Positions 9,324 to 18,549 are shown, counted from the first letter of the stretch. The stretch: 64,000 bases of DNA from Arthrobacter sp. UNC362MFTsu5.1 (GCF_000685965.1 NZ_JMLE01000009.1:1-64000); one strand, 5' to 3'. A program made the numbers and translations. Notes: a model not told the origin generated them from the letters alone.

Positions 9324-10100
9324 ATGCAAAGTATGGCTATCTCCACTCGCGCTTTGGACCTGCTCTTGCTGTTGCGCGGCAGCGAACCGGAAGGGCTGGG
9401 CCGCGCAGAACAAGTGTCCTACCAGATCGAGACTGCAATCTTGATGGGCATTCTGACCGAGGGTGATCGGCTGCCAACGGAATCCGTCCTTGCCGGAGAA
9501 CTGGGCATCTCGCCGATCACCCTTCGCCAGTCCCTGGCCGCCCTCCGGGCCAAGGGCCTCATCGAAACCAGCCGCGGCCGCAGCGGCGGGAGCGTTATCC
9601 GCCGCCAAGTAGAACTTTCCGACAGTCAGTTGCAGCACAAGCTCAGAAAAACAAGCACGGAATCGCTCCGGGACCTCGGGGACCTCGGTGCGGCCATCGC
9701 GGCAATGTCTGCCCGACTAGCCGCAAGACGGGCAGATCCTCAGAATGTTGAACATTTGGAAGCCTTGGTAGGTCACCACAGTAATACCGTGGAGGAACGG
9801 GCCCGGCGTCGCATGGACAGTCGGTTTCACGTCGCCATCAGTATCGCCGCGCAATCCAGCAGATTGACCTCGGCGGCGCTCCAACTTGAGGCCGAACTTA
9901 TGACGCTATGGTGGGGCATGCCGGATCACTCGGGCAGCGCGGACGAACTGGTCAAACAGCATATGGCGATCGTCGAGGCGATCAAGGGCCGGGACGGGGA
10001 TGTTGCAGCCCGCGCTGCGGAGCGCCATAGCCGAAGCGAGATGGAATTCTTGATTGAGCAGCATCTTAGGTTGACCATGCGGCCGGAAGAAGGTGCGTGA
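9324..10100 (+). CDS. GntR-family regulator (FadR/FCD type)
   Basis: A 258-residue regulator. The winged helix spans roughly residues 28-95 with RLPTESVLAGELGISPITLRQSLAALRAKGLIETSRGRSGG, the GntR signature. The C-terminal FCD-type all-helical domain includes RMDSRFHVAISIAAQSSRLT and HMAIVEAI, containing the Asp and His residues that bind metal and ligand in FCD proteins. The start at 9324 or 9333 is uncertain. It lies upstream of an amine oxidase and ABC importer and could control them, though a second GntR gene is closer. Confidence 0.88.
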   Translation: MQSMAISTRALDLLLLLRGSEPEGLGRAEQVSYQIETAILMGILTEGDRLPTESVLAGELGISPITLRQSLAALRAKGLIETSRGRSGGSVIRRQVELSDSQLQHKLRKTSTESLRDLGDLGAAIAAMSARLAARRADPQNVEHLEALVGHHSNTVEERARRRMDSRFHVAISIAAQSSRLTSAALQLEAELMTLWWGMPDHSGSADELVKQHMAIVEAIKGRDGDVAARAAERHSRSEMEFLIEQHLRLTMRPEEGA

Positions 10101-10269
10101 CATGTACACCCTGGACGCGGCCCTTCACCGGAGCTGACGCCATCTCTTCCAGCCTCAACGGGGTCTTCGCGGACGGGAGGTCTGGCAGTGGGCACCTACA
10201 TCGACTTCGGCGCTCCCGCCCCCTTGGGCTGCCGGGCGTCACAGCCGAAATCCGCTACAAGGAGCCAGG

Positions 10270-10476
10270 TCAGAGAGCAGCCACTAGTCCCGGCCCGGTC
10301 TGGCCGGCGAGCCAGACCGCTATCTGCGTGCGCGACGTGAAACCCAGCTTCGCAAGGATGCCCTCGACATGGCCGTCGGCCGTGCGTGGCGAGACCACAA
10401 GCTCGGCGGCGATGTCCGTGTTGCTGCAACCTCGGCGACAAGACCCGCATTCTCGTGTTCCCGCTTTGTGAGCGCC
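10270..10476 (-). pseudogene. LuxR-type HTH remnant
   Basis: On the minus strand [14 protein letters not shown] is read in one frame and [20 protein letters not shown], ending in [19 protein letters not shown], in another. Joined, they form a normal LuxR C-terminal helix-turn-helix, so a frameshift near 10425-10435 has split it. No upstream receiver or ATPase domain can be traced. This is the 3' end of a decayed regulator gene. Confidence 0.6.
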
Positions 10477-10777
10477 GGGCCGGCTGCGGTGCGGTGGCCG
10501 AGGAACAACGGACATGGCCTTGGGACATGTGCACGAAGGGGGACTCGGCCCTGAGACGCTGGTCCTCTACACGGGCAGTGCAGTGGCGGCGGAGAACATC
10601 GTTCGGATTCGCCGCAAGGCCCACGGAGCCCGCGCTCCAGCCTGCCGTTCAACTGCAACGGGAACATGTGGTGGAAACGGAGGCAGAACTCGCGGCACGA
10701 GAGGCCCGTTATGGAGTGATCGACCACGACCTCGGCGCGTTTGCCCAGCGCCATGACGGGCGAAATTCCCCGAGGGG
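10477..10777. other. Degenerate region upstream of the LuxR remnant
   Basis: Probably the eroded N-terminal part of the LuxR-type gene, but no frame shows recognisable similarity. No promoter or repeat seen. Confidence 0.3.
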
Positions 10778-12142
10778 TTAGCTTCGGTTCAGTCCTTTGC
10801 CCTGATTCACAGCATTCATGGCGGCGATGTGCTGGGCCATGTAGTTGAGGCTGTCATCCATTTTGTTCTGCCAACTCAAGGTGGCTCCTCGAAGATCCGC
10901 CGCATCGATCGATTCAAAGATTTCCGTGTTTTGTTCAAGGATTGTTTGTGGTGAAAATGCGTATCGTGCCCCGAGGACTGCAAAGTTCATGAATGCCTGC
11001 TTAGTAAGCGTCTCCAACATTGCCGGTATTCGGTTCAGGCCTGATGCCTCAAACAGTGCGATTTGGAAATCCATATCCAGGTAATGGGCCCGGGTTATAT
11101 CGTTGCGCCGAGCACAATCGCCCAGCTCATCCAGGTGATTCCTGACTCGGGAGCGCCCTTCGGGACTCCAACGACTGGCCGCCCGAACTACGATCGCTCC
11201 CAAAGCACGCCGGGCCATGTAGGTCTCCGCGACGTCATCAAGGGAAGGAACTCGCACCACCACGGAATCTGACCTGGCGGCGGTAACCAACCCATCCTCG
11301 GTGAGCGCGCGAACAGCAGCTCGAATGTCCCGCACGGGTGCGCCCAGGAAACGGCCCAATTCCCCCATCGAAATTTCGCTCTCGCCGGAGAAGGTTCCGT
11401 CGACAAGCCCCTGGCGAATTACCGAAAGAATACCCTCGGCCAATAAATTCCCGGCCCGCAGGACTTCGGCCGAACTTGAACCCATAGAGGTGGACTCTTT
11501 GCGATCAACCGTCCATGCGAAGGGTGTCCGCCCACCTTGGAACCACCGGCGGATGCGCGCCTCCAGGTCCGCCAACAGCGTCCCGGATGGCACTTCCGGC
11601 AGGAGGTCAAGGGCAGCTAGCAGCCTCTGCCATTGCCACGCATCGGCCAGGTGCGCTGCCGGCCTCGCGCCGGCGGGTACTGCAAAACTGCCGCTCACCA
11701 GAATAATGGCTTCGGTAAGGCTATGCCCTGCGGATTCCAGCGACATCCAAAGGTCCTGGCTGTGGCCCGTGGTTTCACGATCCGGGGGGACACCCAGAAG
11801 CAGATCCGCAGCCAGCACCGCCCGCAGTCGTCTCTTGCTGCTGGCTGACAGACCGGCCGGGTACCGTGCACGCGACGCGCGGGAGGGACTCAGGACGAGG
11901 CAGGAGCCCGACGGTCCCACGGCGAATCCAACCAACACCATCTGCCGCTCCGCCAGCATGGCACTAATCGACTTGGTTGTTTGGTCGGGCGTCATGAACT
12001 CCTGCCAGGTCCGCGCCACGAACGATTGGCTCAGGCCGACAGCTTCAGCAACATGGCGACTGGAACTTTTGGTTGATTGCATCCAGAGTGGCGCCGTCAA
12101 AACGGCACGTTTGAGTTCGGCGCGATCGCTTGCACTTCCCAT
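10778..12142 (-). CDS. GntR/FCD regulator with an extra N-terminal helix-turn-helix region
   Basis: A 454-residue protein, about twice the length of ordinary FCD regulators. Residues 225-300 form a GntR winged helix (GNLLAEGILSVIRQGLVDG, MGELGRFLGAPVRDIRAAVRALTEDGLV) and residues 300-440 an FCD domain with DMDFQIALFEASG. The first 220 residues are unrelated to GntR: SSSRHVAEAVGLSQSFVARTWQEF near residue 27 is a second helix-turn-helix, followed by an unknown alpha/beta region. A TAGACT box lies nine bases before the ATG, so the transcript may have almost no leader. It is divergent from the amine oxidase gene and is its likeliest regulator. Confidence 0.82.
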   Translation of the reverse strand: MGSASDRAELKRAVLTAPLWMQSTKSSSRHVAEAVGLSQSFVARTWQEFMTPDQTTKSISAMLAERQMVLVGFAVGPSGSCLVLSPSRASRARYPAGLSASSKRRLRAVLAADLLLGVPPDRETTGHSQDLWMSLESAGHSLTEAIILVSGSFAVPAGARPAAHLADAWQWQRLLAALDLLPEVPSGTLLADLEARIRRWFQGGRTPFAWTVDRKESTSMGSSSAEVLRAGNLLAEGILSVIRQGLVDGTFSGESEISMGELGRFLGAPVRDIRAAVRALTEDGLVTAARSDSVVVRVPSLDDVAETYMARRALGAIVVRAASRWSPEGRSRVRNHLDELGDCARRNDITRAHYLDMDFQIALFEASGLNRIPAMLETLTKQAFMNFAVLGARYAFSPQTILEQNTEIFESIDAADLRGATLSWQNKMDDSLNYMAQHIAAMNAVNQGKGLNRS

Positions 12143-12299
12143 GCGGCAAGTCTAGGCCCATGGCCTGACTCAAAGACTCAATACTGCACCACTTCCCCGC
12201 GTTGGTATTCCCATCATCGAAGGTGCGACCAATCATGGAGACCGAAGGGTCCTATCGATCACCCGGACCGCACCCCAACCAACTCCCAAAGGAGAGCAA

Positions 12300-13661
12300 A
12301 TGTACGATGTCGCCATCATTGGTGGAGGCCCCGCCGGGCTGGCCGCCGCTTACAACCTTGAGCGTGCAGGCCAGAAAGTGATCATCCTGGAGGAAACAGG
12401 CCGGCTTGGCGGGCGTGCAAAGACCGTGGACATCAACGGGGAACCGGTCAACATGGGTGCCATGTTCGTGTACACCGGCACGGCTTCGCATGAGTTGGCA
12501 GTGGAACTGGGCGTAGCCCTGGAACCCTTCGAACCGACGACATTTGGGATCCACACCAACGGCACAACCATCGTAGCGACCGACCACGATGACCTGGTTG
12601 AGCGACTCCCGCTCGACGAGGAGTCGCGAAACGGCCTCCGGGCGTTCATCGAGCGGGCGAGTTCGGAGTACTACGCGAACACTGTGGATGGACAACTTCG
12701 TCCGGCCACGCCGGGCTTTGGCGAAGAATCCGCCCAGTCGCGAATCAGCGATCTACCCCAAAACGTCCAGGAAATTCTCACCGCAGCAATCCGGGGCGGC
12801 TCGGTAGCTCATCCTTCAGAACTAAGCGCGACCTACGCTTTAAGGTACTTTGCCAGTTATCTGGTGCGGGAGAAGAAGAACCGGATGGTCTGCCTGAAGG
12901 GCATGCAGGCCATTCCCGCCGCACTAGCCAACGCCCTGCAAAGCACCGAGGTGCGAATGCATCACCGCGTGGACTTCATTCACCAGGATGTTGATGGACT
13001 GTGGAGCGCAAGAATCTCTGCGGCCGGGCCTGATGAAGGCTCGGGGCCCGCCATCGAAACCCAGGATGTGACCGCGAGGCACGTGATTATGGCGGTTCCT
13101 GCCCCACGGATTGCCGGAATGGTCCGGCTGCCGGAATGGAAGAGCCAGGCCCTGGAGTCCGTGCAGACACCCGGCTCCACCGAGCTTGGCGTTGTTGTGG
13201 ACATCAGCGCACCGGAACTGGCCGGCATTGACGATTGGTCGTTCATCGCAACCGCCGGGCGAATGTTCGACGTGGTAATCAATCCGAGGCCGGGACGCAA
13301 GGACGGAAAGGCCCAATTTGTCTGCTACGGCAATTCGGCCGGATACATCCCGGAAGCCAACGACCCCACCTCAGGCGTCCTGGAACAGTGGATCGAGGAA
13401 TTCCTGACTGTGGCACCGCAACTACGGGGGCACATCCTCGGGGCCAGCATCCAGTCGTGGCAGCACTGCTTCTCGTTGCTGACACCGACCCGGGCCGCCG
13501 CTCTTCCGCTGCTCCAGGCTCCGGTTGCCAGCACGCTGCATTTTGCAGGCGACTACTCCTCCGAGACGGCCGGTACGCATGGGGCGTATTCGGAGGCCAG
13601 ACGCGTCAGCCACGACATCCTCACCGGCGTAACAACAGGTACGACCGCGCAATCATCGTAA
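12300..13661 (+). CDS. Flavin-containing amine oxidase
   Basis: A 453-residue FAD-dependent amine oxidase. GGGPAGLAAAYNLERAG at residues 9-25 is the dinucleotide-binding motif; GRLGGRAKT and the GAMFVYTG loop follow as in monoamine oxidases; LHFAGDYSSETAGTHGAYSEARRV near the C-terminus is the second FAD-contact motif. No signal peptide is seen, so it acts in the cytoplasm. AAAGGAG precedes ATG. It is followed by a complete polar amino acid/amine ABC importer on the same strand, which suggests that the imported amine is its substrate, with aldehyde, ammonia and hydrogen peroxide as products. Confidence 0.88.
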   Translation: MYDVAIIGGGPAGLAAAYNLERAGQKVIILEETGRLGGRAKTVDINGEPVNMGAMFVYTGTASHELAVELGVALEPFEPTTFGIHTNGTTIVATDHDDLVERLPLDEESRNGLRAFIERASSEYYANTVDGQLRPATPGFGEESAQSRISDLPQNVQEILTAAIRGGSVAHPSELSATYALRYFASYLVREKKNRMVCLKGMQAIPAALANALQSTEVRMHHRVDFIHQDVDGLWSARISAAGPDEGSGPAIETQDVTARHVIMAVPAPRIAGMVRLPEWKSQALESVQTPGSTELGVVVDISAPELAGIDDWSFIATAGRMFDVVINPRPGRKDGKAQFVCYGNSAGYIPEANDPTSGVLEQWIEEFLTVAPQLRGHILGASIQSWQHCFSLLTPTRAAALPLLQAPVASTLHFAGDYSSETAGTHGAYSEARRVSHDILTGVTTGTTAQSS

Positions 13662-13677
13662 AAGCTATTGCCTTAAT

Positions 13678-13693
13678 CATACAAGGATGTATG
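13678..13693. promoter_or_regulatory. Palindrome upstream of the ABC importer
   Basis: CATACA, four bases, TGTATG: a perfect 6-bp dyad 16 bases after the amine oxidase stop and 103 bases before the ABC gene. Short A/T-rich dyads of this kind are typical GntR operators. A related half-site TTGTATGC occurs near 13765. Confidence 0.45.
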
Positions 13694-13795
13694 CTTTAGG
13701 TGTGACTAGGGCCACAAGCACCTGCGGCCCAGTTCACATCAACGCTCCGTCCATGAGTGCGGGTTGTATGCGTCAGTTAATCGAAGGAACCAAAA

Positions 13796-14587
13796 ATGGG
13801 CTTAAGTTTTGGCACAAAAGCTCCCCCAACCGCGCTCTCCGGCACGGTCGAGGTGTCCGGGCTTGGCAAGCGATATGGAGTCGTCCAGGTCTTGTCGGAT
13901 GTAAATCTCTCTATGGCCGAAGGCGAAGTAGTCTCGATCATCGGCCCATCAGGCGCCGGCAAGAGCACGTTCTTACGATGCCTGAACTACTTGGAAACCC
14001 CCAGCGAAGGCACGATCGCGATTGGCGGAGCCCACGTTGTTGCCGGCGGAAAATTGCCGGACAAGGCGAGCCTGGACCACCTCCGGCGAGTCACCGGAAT
14101 GGTGTTCCAAAGCTTCAATCTCTTCCCTCACCTGACCGTGATGGAGAACATCACCCTGCCCCAGCGAAAGGTGCTGGGCTCAAGCAAAGAACAGGCGGAG
14201 GAGGTTGCCAACAAGTTGCTCAAGCGGGTTGGACTTCCTGAAAAGGCCATGGCGTACCCGGCCCGGCTCTCGGGAGGGCAACAGCAACGCATCGCCATCG
14301 CCCGGGCTCTGGCACTCTCACCCAAGGTCATGCTCTTCGACGAACCAACCTCCGCCCTGGATCCCGAGATCGGCCTGGAGGTACTCGCCGTCATGCGGGA
14401 CCTCGCAGACGAGGGCATGACCATGCTAGTGGTTACCCACGAAATGCACTTCGCCCGCGACGTCTCGAACCGCATCATGGTGATGGGCAACGGCGGCGTC
14501 CTCGAAATCGGACCCAGCGAGCAGGTGATGTCGGACCCGCAAAACGAACGCACCCGGCAGTTCCTCAAGGCCGTGCTGGACAGGTGA
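13796..14587 (+). CDS. Amino acid/amine ABC transporter ATP-binding protein
   Basis: A 263-residue ATPase of the polar amino acid transport (PAAT) group. Walker A GPSGAGKST is near residue 52, Q-loop FQSFNLF near 104, signature LSGGQQQR near 160, Walker B VMLFDEPTSALD near 180, and the switch His in VVTHEMHFA. It energises uptake through the two permeases that follow; the gap to the first is seven bases. The N-terminus is about 18 residues longer than usual, so an internal start is possible. Confidence 0.93.
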   Translation: MGLSFGTKAPPTALSGTVEVSGLGKRYGVVQVLSDVNLSMAEGEVVSIIGPSGAGKSTFLRCLNYLETPSEGTIAIGGAHVVAGGKLPDKASLDHLRRVTGMVFQSFNLFPHLTVMENITLPQRKVLGSSKEQAEEVANKLLKRVGLPEKAMAYPARLSGGQQQRIAIARALALSPKVMLFDEPTSALDPEIGLEVLAVMRDLADEGMTMLVVTHEMHFARDVSNRIMVMGNGGVLEIGPSEQVMSDPQNERTRQFLKAVLDR

Positions 14588-14594
14588 GACGGCG

Positions 14595-15242
14595 ATGATT
14601 ACCCAACTCCTGACCTCGATTGCCCAAGGCGTCGGACTCACGCTCTACGTAACCGGCGCCTCACTCCTGATCGGAGGCGTCATCGGCCTGGTGCTCGTCG
14701 GCGCCGCCCGCTCACCCATCGCGATCATCCGCACCATTGCCACCCTCTACATCAACTTCGTCCGCGTCATCCCGCCGATCACCTGGCTGTTCCTGATCTA
14801 CTTCGGCCTGCCCCAGTACTCGCTGCGGCTGTCAACCATCCAGGCCGCGATAATAGGTTTCTCCATCATCGCCTCGGCATTCATGGCCGAGATCTACCGC
14901 TCAGGACTGCTCAGCATCCCCGACGGCCAACGGGAAGCTGCCCACGCCCTCGGGCTGAGCCCGGTCACCACAGTGGCACACATCATCACACCGCAGGCCT
15001 TCCGTGTCGCGCTGCCCGCGATCGCCACGTACGGCATCGGGCTCCTCAAAGACTCCGCCCTGGCGTCAACCATCGGAGTGCGTGAGATCACCTACTACGC
15101 CCAGCAAAGCGCGAAGCAGACGCACGAAGGCCTGCTTTCCTTCGTCGTTGCCGGGGCGCTCTACATCGTGATCAGCCTCGTCGTCGCCCTCGTGGCCCGA
15201 CGTGTCGACCTCACGCTGCGCAGGAAGATCGGAGTGGCGTAA
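14595..15242 (+). CDS. Amino acid/amine ABC transporter permease 1
   Basis: A 215-residue inner-membrane permease of the His/Glu/Gln family with about five helices. The cytoplasmic EAA loop that docks on the ATPase is IPDGQREAAHALGLSPVTTVAHIITPQAFRVALP near residues 112-145. It pairs with the second permease, whose ATG overlaps its stop by one base (TAATG), so the two are made in equal amounts. Confidence 0.92.
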   Translation: MITQLLTSIAQGVGLTLYVTGASLLIGGVIGLVLVGAARSPIAIIRTIATLYINFVRVIPPITWLFLIYFGLPQYSLRLSTIQAAIIGFSIIASAFMAEIYRSGLLSIPDGQREAAHALGLSPVTTVAHIITPQAFRVALPAIATYGIGLLKDSALASTIGVREITYYAQQSAKQTHEGLLSFVVAGALYIVISLVVALVARRVDLTLRRKIGVA

Positions 15243-15904
15243 TGGACATCCTCACGCAATGGCTCGGCTGGTTGCCCAACCTCACACCGGGTCTGTTTGT
15301 CAGCCTCCAGCTGACCGGACTCTCGCTGCTCTTCGGATTCCCCCTCGGCCTCCTGTTCGCCGTGATGGCAGCGGCGAAACTCGCACCCCTGCAGTGGATC
15401 TCCTTCTTCTTCGTTGAGATTGGACGGGGCTTGCCGGCCCTTGTGCTGTTGTACCTCTTGTACTTCAGCCTTCCGGATGCCGGCATCACCCTGACATCCC
15501 TGACCACCGCGATTATCGCGTTGACCTGGAATACCGGCGCATACGCCTCGGAATACTTCCGCGCCGGACTTGCCGCAGTGCCCTTGGGACAAAAAGAAGC
15601 GGCCCTCACCTCAGGGCTCCGCGGCTGGACGGGATTCCGGTTCATCATCCTGCCGCAGGCACTGCGGATTTCCACCCCGCCGTTGGCCGGTCTCGCAGTC
15701 CTGGTATTTCAGGGCAGTGCACTCGCCTTTGTCATCGCGGTGCCCGAATTGATGTCCAAGGCATTCGAAATTGGCTCCATCACGTTCGAATACCTCAGCG
15801 TCTACACCTTGACCGCAGTGATTTACGGATCCTTGACGCTCGTGTTCCTCGGCCTTGTGAGGCTCTTGGAACAGCGACTCGGCCGCCACCTGCAACGCAA
15901 CTGA
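15242..15904 (+). CDS. Amino acid/amine ABC transporter permease 2
   Basis: A 220-residue permease of the same family. The EAA loop reads VPLGQKEAALTSGLRGWTGFRFIILPQALRISTPP near residue 115. Hydrophobic helices occupy residues 18-45, 55-75, 80-105, 150-175 and 185-210. It forms the heterodimeric channel with the preceding gene product. The binding-protein gene follows after 78 bases. Confidence 0.92.
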   Translation: MDILTQWLGWLPNLTPGLFVSLQLTGLSLLFGFPLGLLFAVMAAAKLAPLQWISFFFVEIGRGLPALVLLYLLYFSLPDAGITLTSLTTAIIALTWNTGAYASEYFRAGLAAVPLGQKEAALTSGLRGWTGFRFIILPQALRISTPPLAGLAVLVFQGSALAFVIAVPELMSKAFEIGSITFEYLSVYTLTAVIYGSLTLVFLGLVRLLEQRLGRHLQRN

Positions 15905-15932
15905 CCCGTTCCGTTACATCATCCCGGGGTTT

Positions 15933-15970
15933 GCCCCAGCACCCCATCAAAGCCCCAGCACCCCATCAAA
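15933..15970 (+). repeat. Perfect 19-bp tandem duplication before the binding-protein gene
   Basis: The unit GCCCCAGCACCCCATCAAA occurs twice without a gap, 13 bases before the binding-protein ATG. It probably arose by slippage and may change spacing between the upstream stop and the ribosome binding site. Confidence 0.85.
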
Positions 15971-15982
15971 GAAAGAGAAACC

Positions 15983-16849
15983 ATGTCACGATCTCGTCGT
16001 ACACTCGTGCGCGCGCTTTCCGCAGGTACCGCCGCCGGCCTGCTCGTCCTATCCCTGAGCGCTTGCGGTGGCAGCGAAGCCGTAAGCGGCTCGGGCGGCT
16101 GCACCCCGGCGCACAAGGATCTCAAGACCCTTACCCAGGGCGAACTCACAGTCGCCAGCTACGACTATGCTCCTGCCACCATCCTGAGCGGCGACAGCGT
16201 CACCGGCATGGAAGGGGACCTGATCAACGAGATCGCCAAACTCGAGTGCCTGAAAGTCACCGTGAGCACCTCGGGCGGTGCGGGAGCGGTGATCCCCTCC
16301 GTACAGTCAAAGCGCGTCGACATCGGATCGGGAAACTGGCTCCGCACTAAGGAGAGGACCAAGATTGTCTACATGAGCACACCCCTATGGAGCGACCCGC
16401 AGGCAATCGTCTCCACGAAGGGCCTCACAAGCGACGATCTTGAGGGCAAGACGATCGGCTCGGTGGCCGGCAACCTCTGGAACGCCAGCATGCAAAAGTG
16501 GCTCGGGGACAAGTTCAAAATCTACCAGGACGACGAATCCATCTACGGCGACCTCAAAGCAGGCCGTATCGACGCCCTGGTGGCGTCCTCTGCTTCCGCC
16601 ACTTACCGATTCAAAGATGCCCCCATCGAGGGTGCAACCGTGGTGGATGTGAAGCCGAATGCCAATGTCCCTCAATTTGCTGCGGTCGGCCAAGTCATGC
16701 TTCCGTCGGCTTTGGACAACGACTCGCTCGGCAAGGCGCTGGACGAGGACATCAAGAAGCTCCGCGAAAACGGCACTATTAAGAAGGTCCTCGAAAAATA
16801 CGGAATCGACCCCGCCGTCGGCGACCCCGGAGCACCGAGCGAACTCTGA
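15983..16849 (+). CDS. Amino acid/amine ABC transporter substrate-binding lipoprotein
   Basis: A 288-residue solute-binding protein of the SBP_bac_3 family. The N-terminal signal ends in lipobox LSAC at residue 28, so it is lipid-anchored outside the membrane. GELTVASYDYAPATIL starts the binding domain and GMEGDLINEIAKLE is the typical ligand-loop segment. Specificity cannot be read off, though the amine oxidase upstream points to an amine or basic amino acid. It is the last gene of the importer operon and is followed by a strong hairpin. Confidence 0.92.
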   Translation: MSRSRRTLVRALSAGTAAGLLVLSLSACGGSEAVSGSGGCTPAHKDLKTLTQGELTVASYDYAPATILSGDSVTGMEGDLINEIAKLECLKVTVSTSGGAGAVIPSVQSKRVDIGSGNWLRTKERTKIVYMSTPLWSDPQAIVSTKGLTSDDLEGKTIGSVAGNLWNASMQKWLGDKFKIYQDDESIYGDLKAGRIDALVASSASATYRFKDAPIEGATVVDVKPNANVPQFAAVGQVMLPSALDNDSLGKALDEDIKKLRENGTIKKVLEKYGIDPAVGDPGAPSEL

Positions 16850-16868
16850 CACACAACATGCCGCACCT

Positions 16869-16905
16869 CAGGCGACGTCGGGTGGTCTCCTCCCGACGTC
16901 GCCTG
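16869..16905 (+). terminator. Strong hairpin terminator of the ABC importer operon
   Basis: Perfect 14-bp stem (CAGGCGACGTCGGG with CCCGACGTCGCCTG) and a 9-base loop, 19 bases after the binding-protein stop. There is no T tract, as is common in high-GC actinobacteria. Confidence 0.8.
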
Positions 16906-17035
16906 ACGTGTGCCCACAATGGGCGGTCTGATGCGATCGCATCTTCGCCGCAATCCGGCCGCCACCGCGTTCTTAATCGCAAGCCCGCCTGGTTAGGAGT
17001 TTTCAGGTGGCGCGAAAAGAACGGTCCGAAGCTAA

Positions 17036-17341
17036 TTAGTTCCGTTTGACCATGCCGTAGCGGTAAAGACTTCCCGCGCACCTCACATCAGCAGCGTTCG
17101 GGAATCCGGCTGCGACCCAAGCGCTCTCGCGATGAACGTGACCCCAGCGTTCATGGCACTGAGCCCAGATCTTGAATTCTCCGGTTCCTGCCCAGCACCC
17201 GCCGTGGACATGCTGCTGGGCAATGTACTGAAATATAAAACACGACTCTGGTTTGGCAGCAGCTGGGGCCGCACCCACGGTCAGCAAGAGGGTGACAACC
17301 AGGCTAAACAGTAGGCCAATCCGTTTTGCTGGGTTTTTCAC
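17036..17341 (-). CDS. Small secreted hypothetical protein
   Basis: With the GTG at 17341 as start the product has 101 residues and a clear signal peptide: KNPAKR, the hydrophobic stretch IGLLFSLVVTLLLTVG, then a cleavage site after AAPAAA. The mature part of about 70 residues has four Cys (CFIF, GGCWAG, AQCHERW, VRCAG), several His and Trp, and could form two disulfides. Longer in-frame starts at 17392 and 17461 exist but would put a hydrophilic tail before the signal. I do not recognise a family. Four even-spaced cysteines resemble small secreted actinobacterial proteins of unknown use. Confidence 0.6.
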   Translation of the reverse strand: MKNPAKRIGLLFSLVVTLLLTVGAAPAAAKPESCFIFQYIAQQHVHGGCWAGTGEFKIWAQCHERWGHVHRESAWVAAGFPNAADVRCAGSLYRYGMVKRN

Positions 17342-18068
17342 TGTGGATCTCTGATCTCTTGGCAATGCCCTGGCGGGAACTTCCGAAGACATGTCAGCTT
17401 TGGCGATGTGGCTCCCAGGCTGTTTCCCTTTAGTCAGCAAGGCGCCAAACGAATAGACCATTCCCCGGCGCGATCACGTCACTGGGCTGGGAGGTTTTTG
17501 AGAATGCATTGCTGTACCGCTGGCTTAGCTCACGCCAACCCCGGACGAGTACGGCACGTATCCGGCCGGAACAACAGTTCGCCCTCTTGGCTTCTTCATT
17601 CGAAACCCCTGATTCATATAGAGATACTCTCGACGGGTTCCCCAGGGTGTCATGCTAAGAGCCGGCAGCGCATTTGACAATGCTGAAAATTAGGCCCTGG
17701 GGACGCTACCCCTGATTCAGCCCGCGGCTCGCGCAGCAAGCAACCGGATCAGCCGCACCTGGTGTGCTTGCGGACGCACCCAACTGACGCATTGCGTCCG
17801 GATCGGGGGCTTTTCGATGGTGCGCCCATCTGCAGCGATCAGCAGAATTGGCCCGCCGTCTGCCCTGTCTGCAGTCGTCCGCACGACATGTCAGGAGTCG
17901 TCTGCACCATGTTTTTAGCAGTTTTTAGTTCAACTGACCGTGCTACTCTCCGAATCCAGCGTCAGCGCTGATGACGATGAAGGTCCCGCCGCCGCGGGGC
18001 CTCCATCCATTTTCCAAGCGGCCGAGGGCCCCGAATCATTGCTGGATCGGGCCCCTCTCTTTACGTTG
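17342..18068. other. Intergenic region with short repeats
   Basis: No supported gene in about 700 bases. ACCCCTGATTCA occurs twice as a direct repeat (17605-17616 and 17708-17719), and TCCCCAGGG (17639-17647) is matched by CCCTGGGGA (17695-17703) between them. This arrangement may be a small miniature-element scar or chance. Confidence 0.35.
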
Positions 18069-18326
18069 CTATTCCGTAGTCCGACCGTCGGTCACCTTAG
18101 CCGTCAGGAGTTCACAGGTCGTTGTCGGGGGTAGGGTCGCTTCCCACCCGCTAACAGTTAAACCGACTGACGCTATCTCCGGCGAGGACCCCCACTGCTC
18201 AGGGTGAGGCACGGTCCATTCATAAGTGACCCGTTCCAAGATACCGTGGATTTCAAATCCACCCCCGAAACCCACGATGCGTATTTTCCGTCCGACATCC
18301 GACGCAGCCAGGTCAGTAATGTTCAA
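18069..18326 (-). CDS. Hypothetical protein
   Basis: An 85-residue frame from a TTG at 18326 preceded by GAGAGGG. It reads NITDLAASDVGRKIRIVG, then a Gly-rich turn, YEWTVPHPEQW and ASVGLTVSGWEATLPPTTTCEL, with the mix of strands expected of a small beta-rich protein. Codon use fits the neighbours better than the overlapping plus-strand frame. Family unknown. A longer frame begins at 18476. Confidence 0.4.
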   Translation of the reverse strand: MNITDLAASDVGRKIRIVGFGGGFEIHGILERVTYEWTVPHPEQWGSSPEIASVGLTVSGWEATLPPTTTCELLTAKVTDGRTTE

Positions 18327-18549
18327 TGTGCGCCGCCCTCTCAATCCCTGCAATAGTGAGGCCAACATACACGCCGACAATGACGGTGCCGGCGAGGCCC
18401 GCTTGGAGACAGGGCGCGTCTCGGACAACGCGCTCGTCATAGACGTCGAGACACCAAAGGGCAGTCGGTTCAGCACAGGGTTCTGCCAGATCGAGCGCCC
18501 TTGGCTGCTCGGCCTGATGATCCCGCCGAGGCGAAAGATGAGCGATCGG

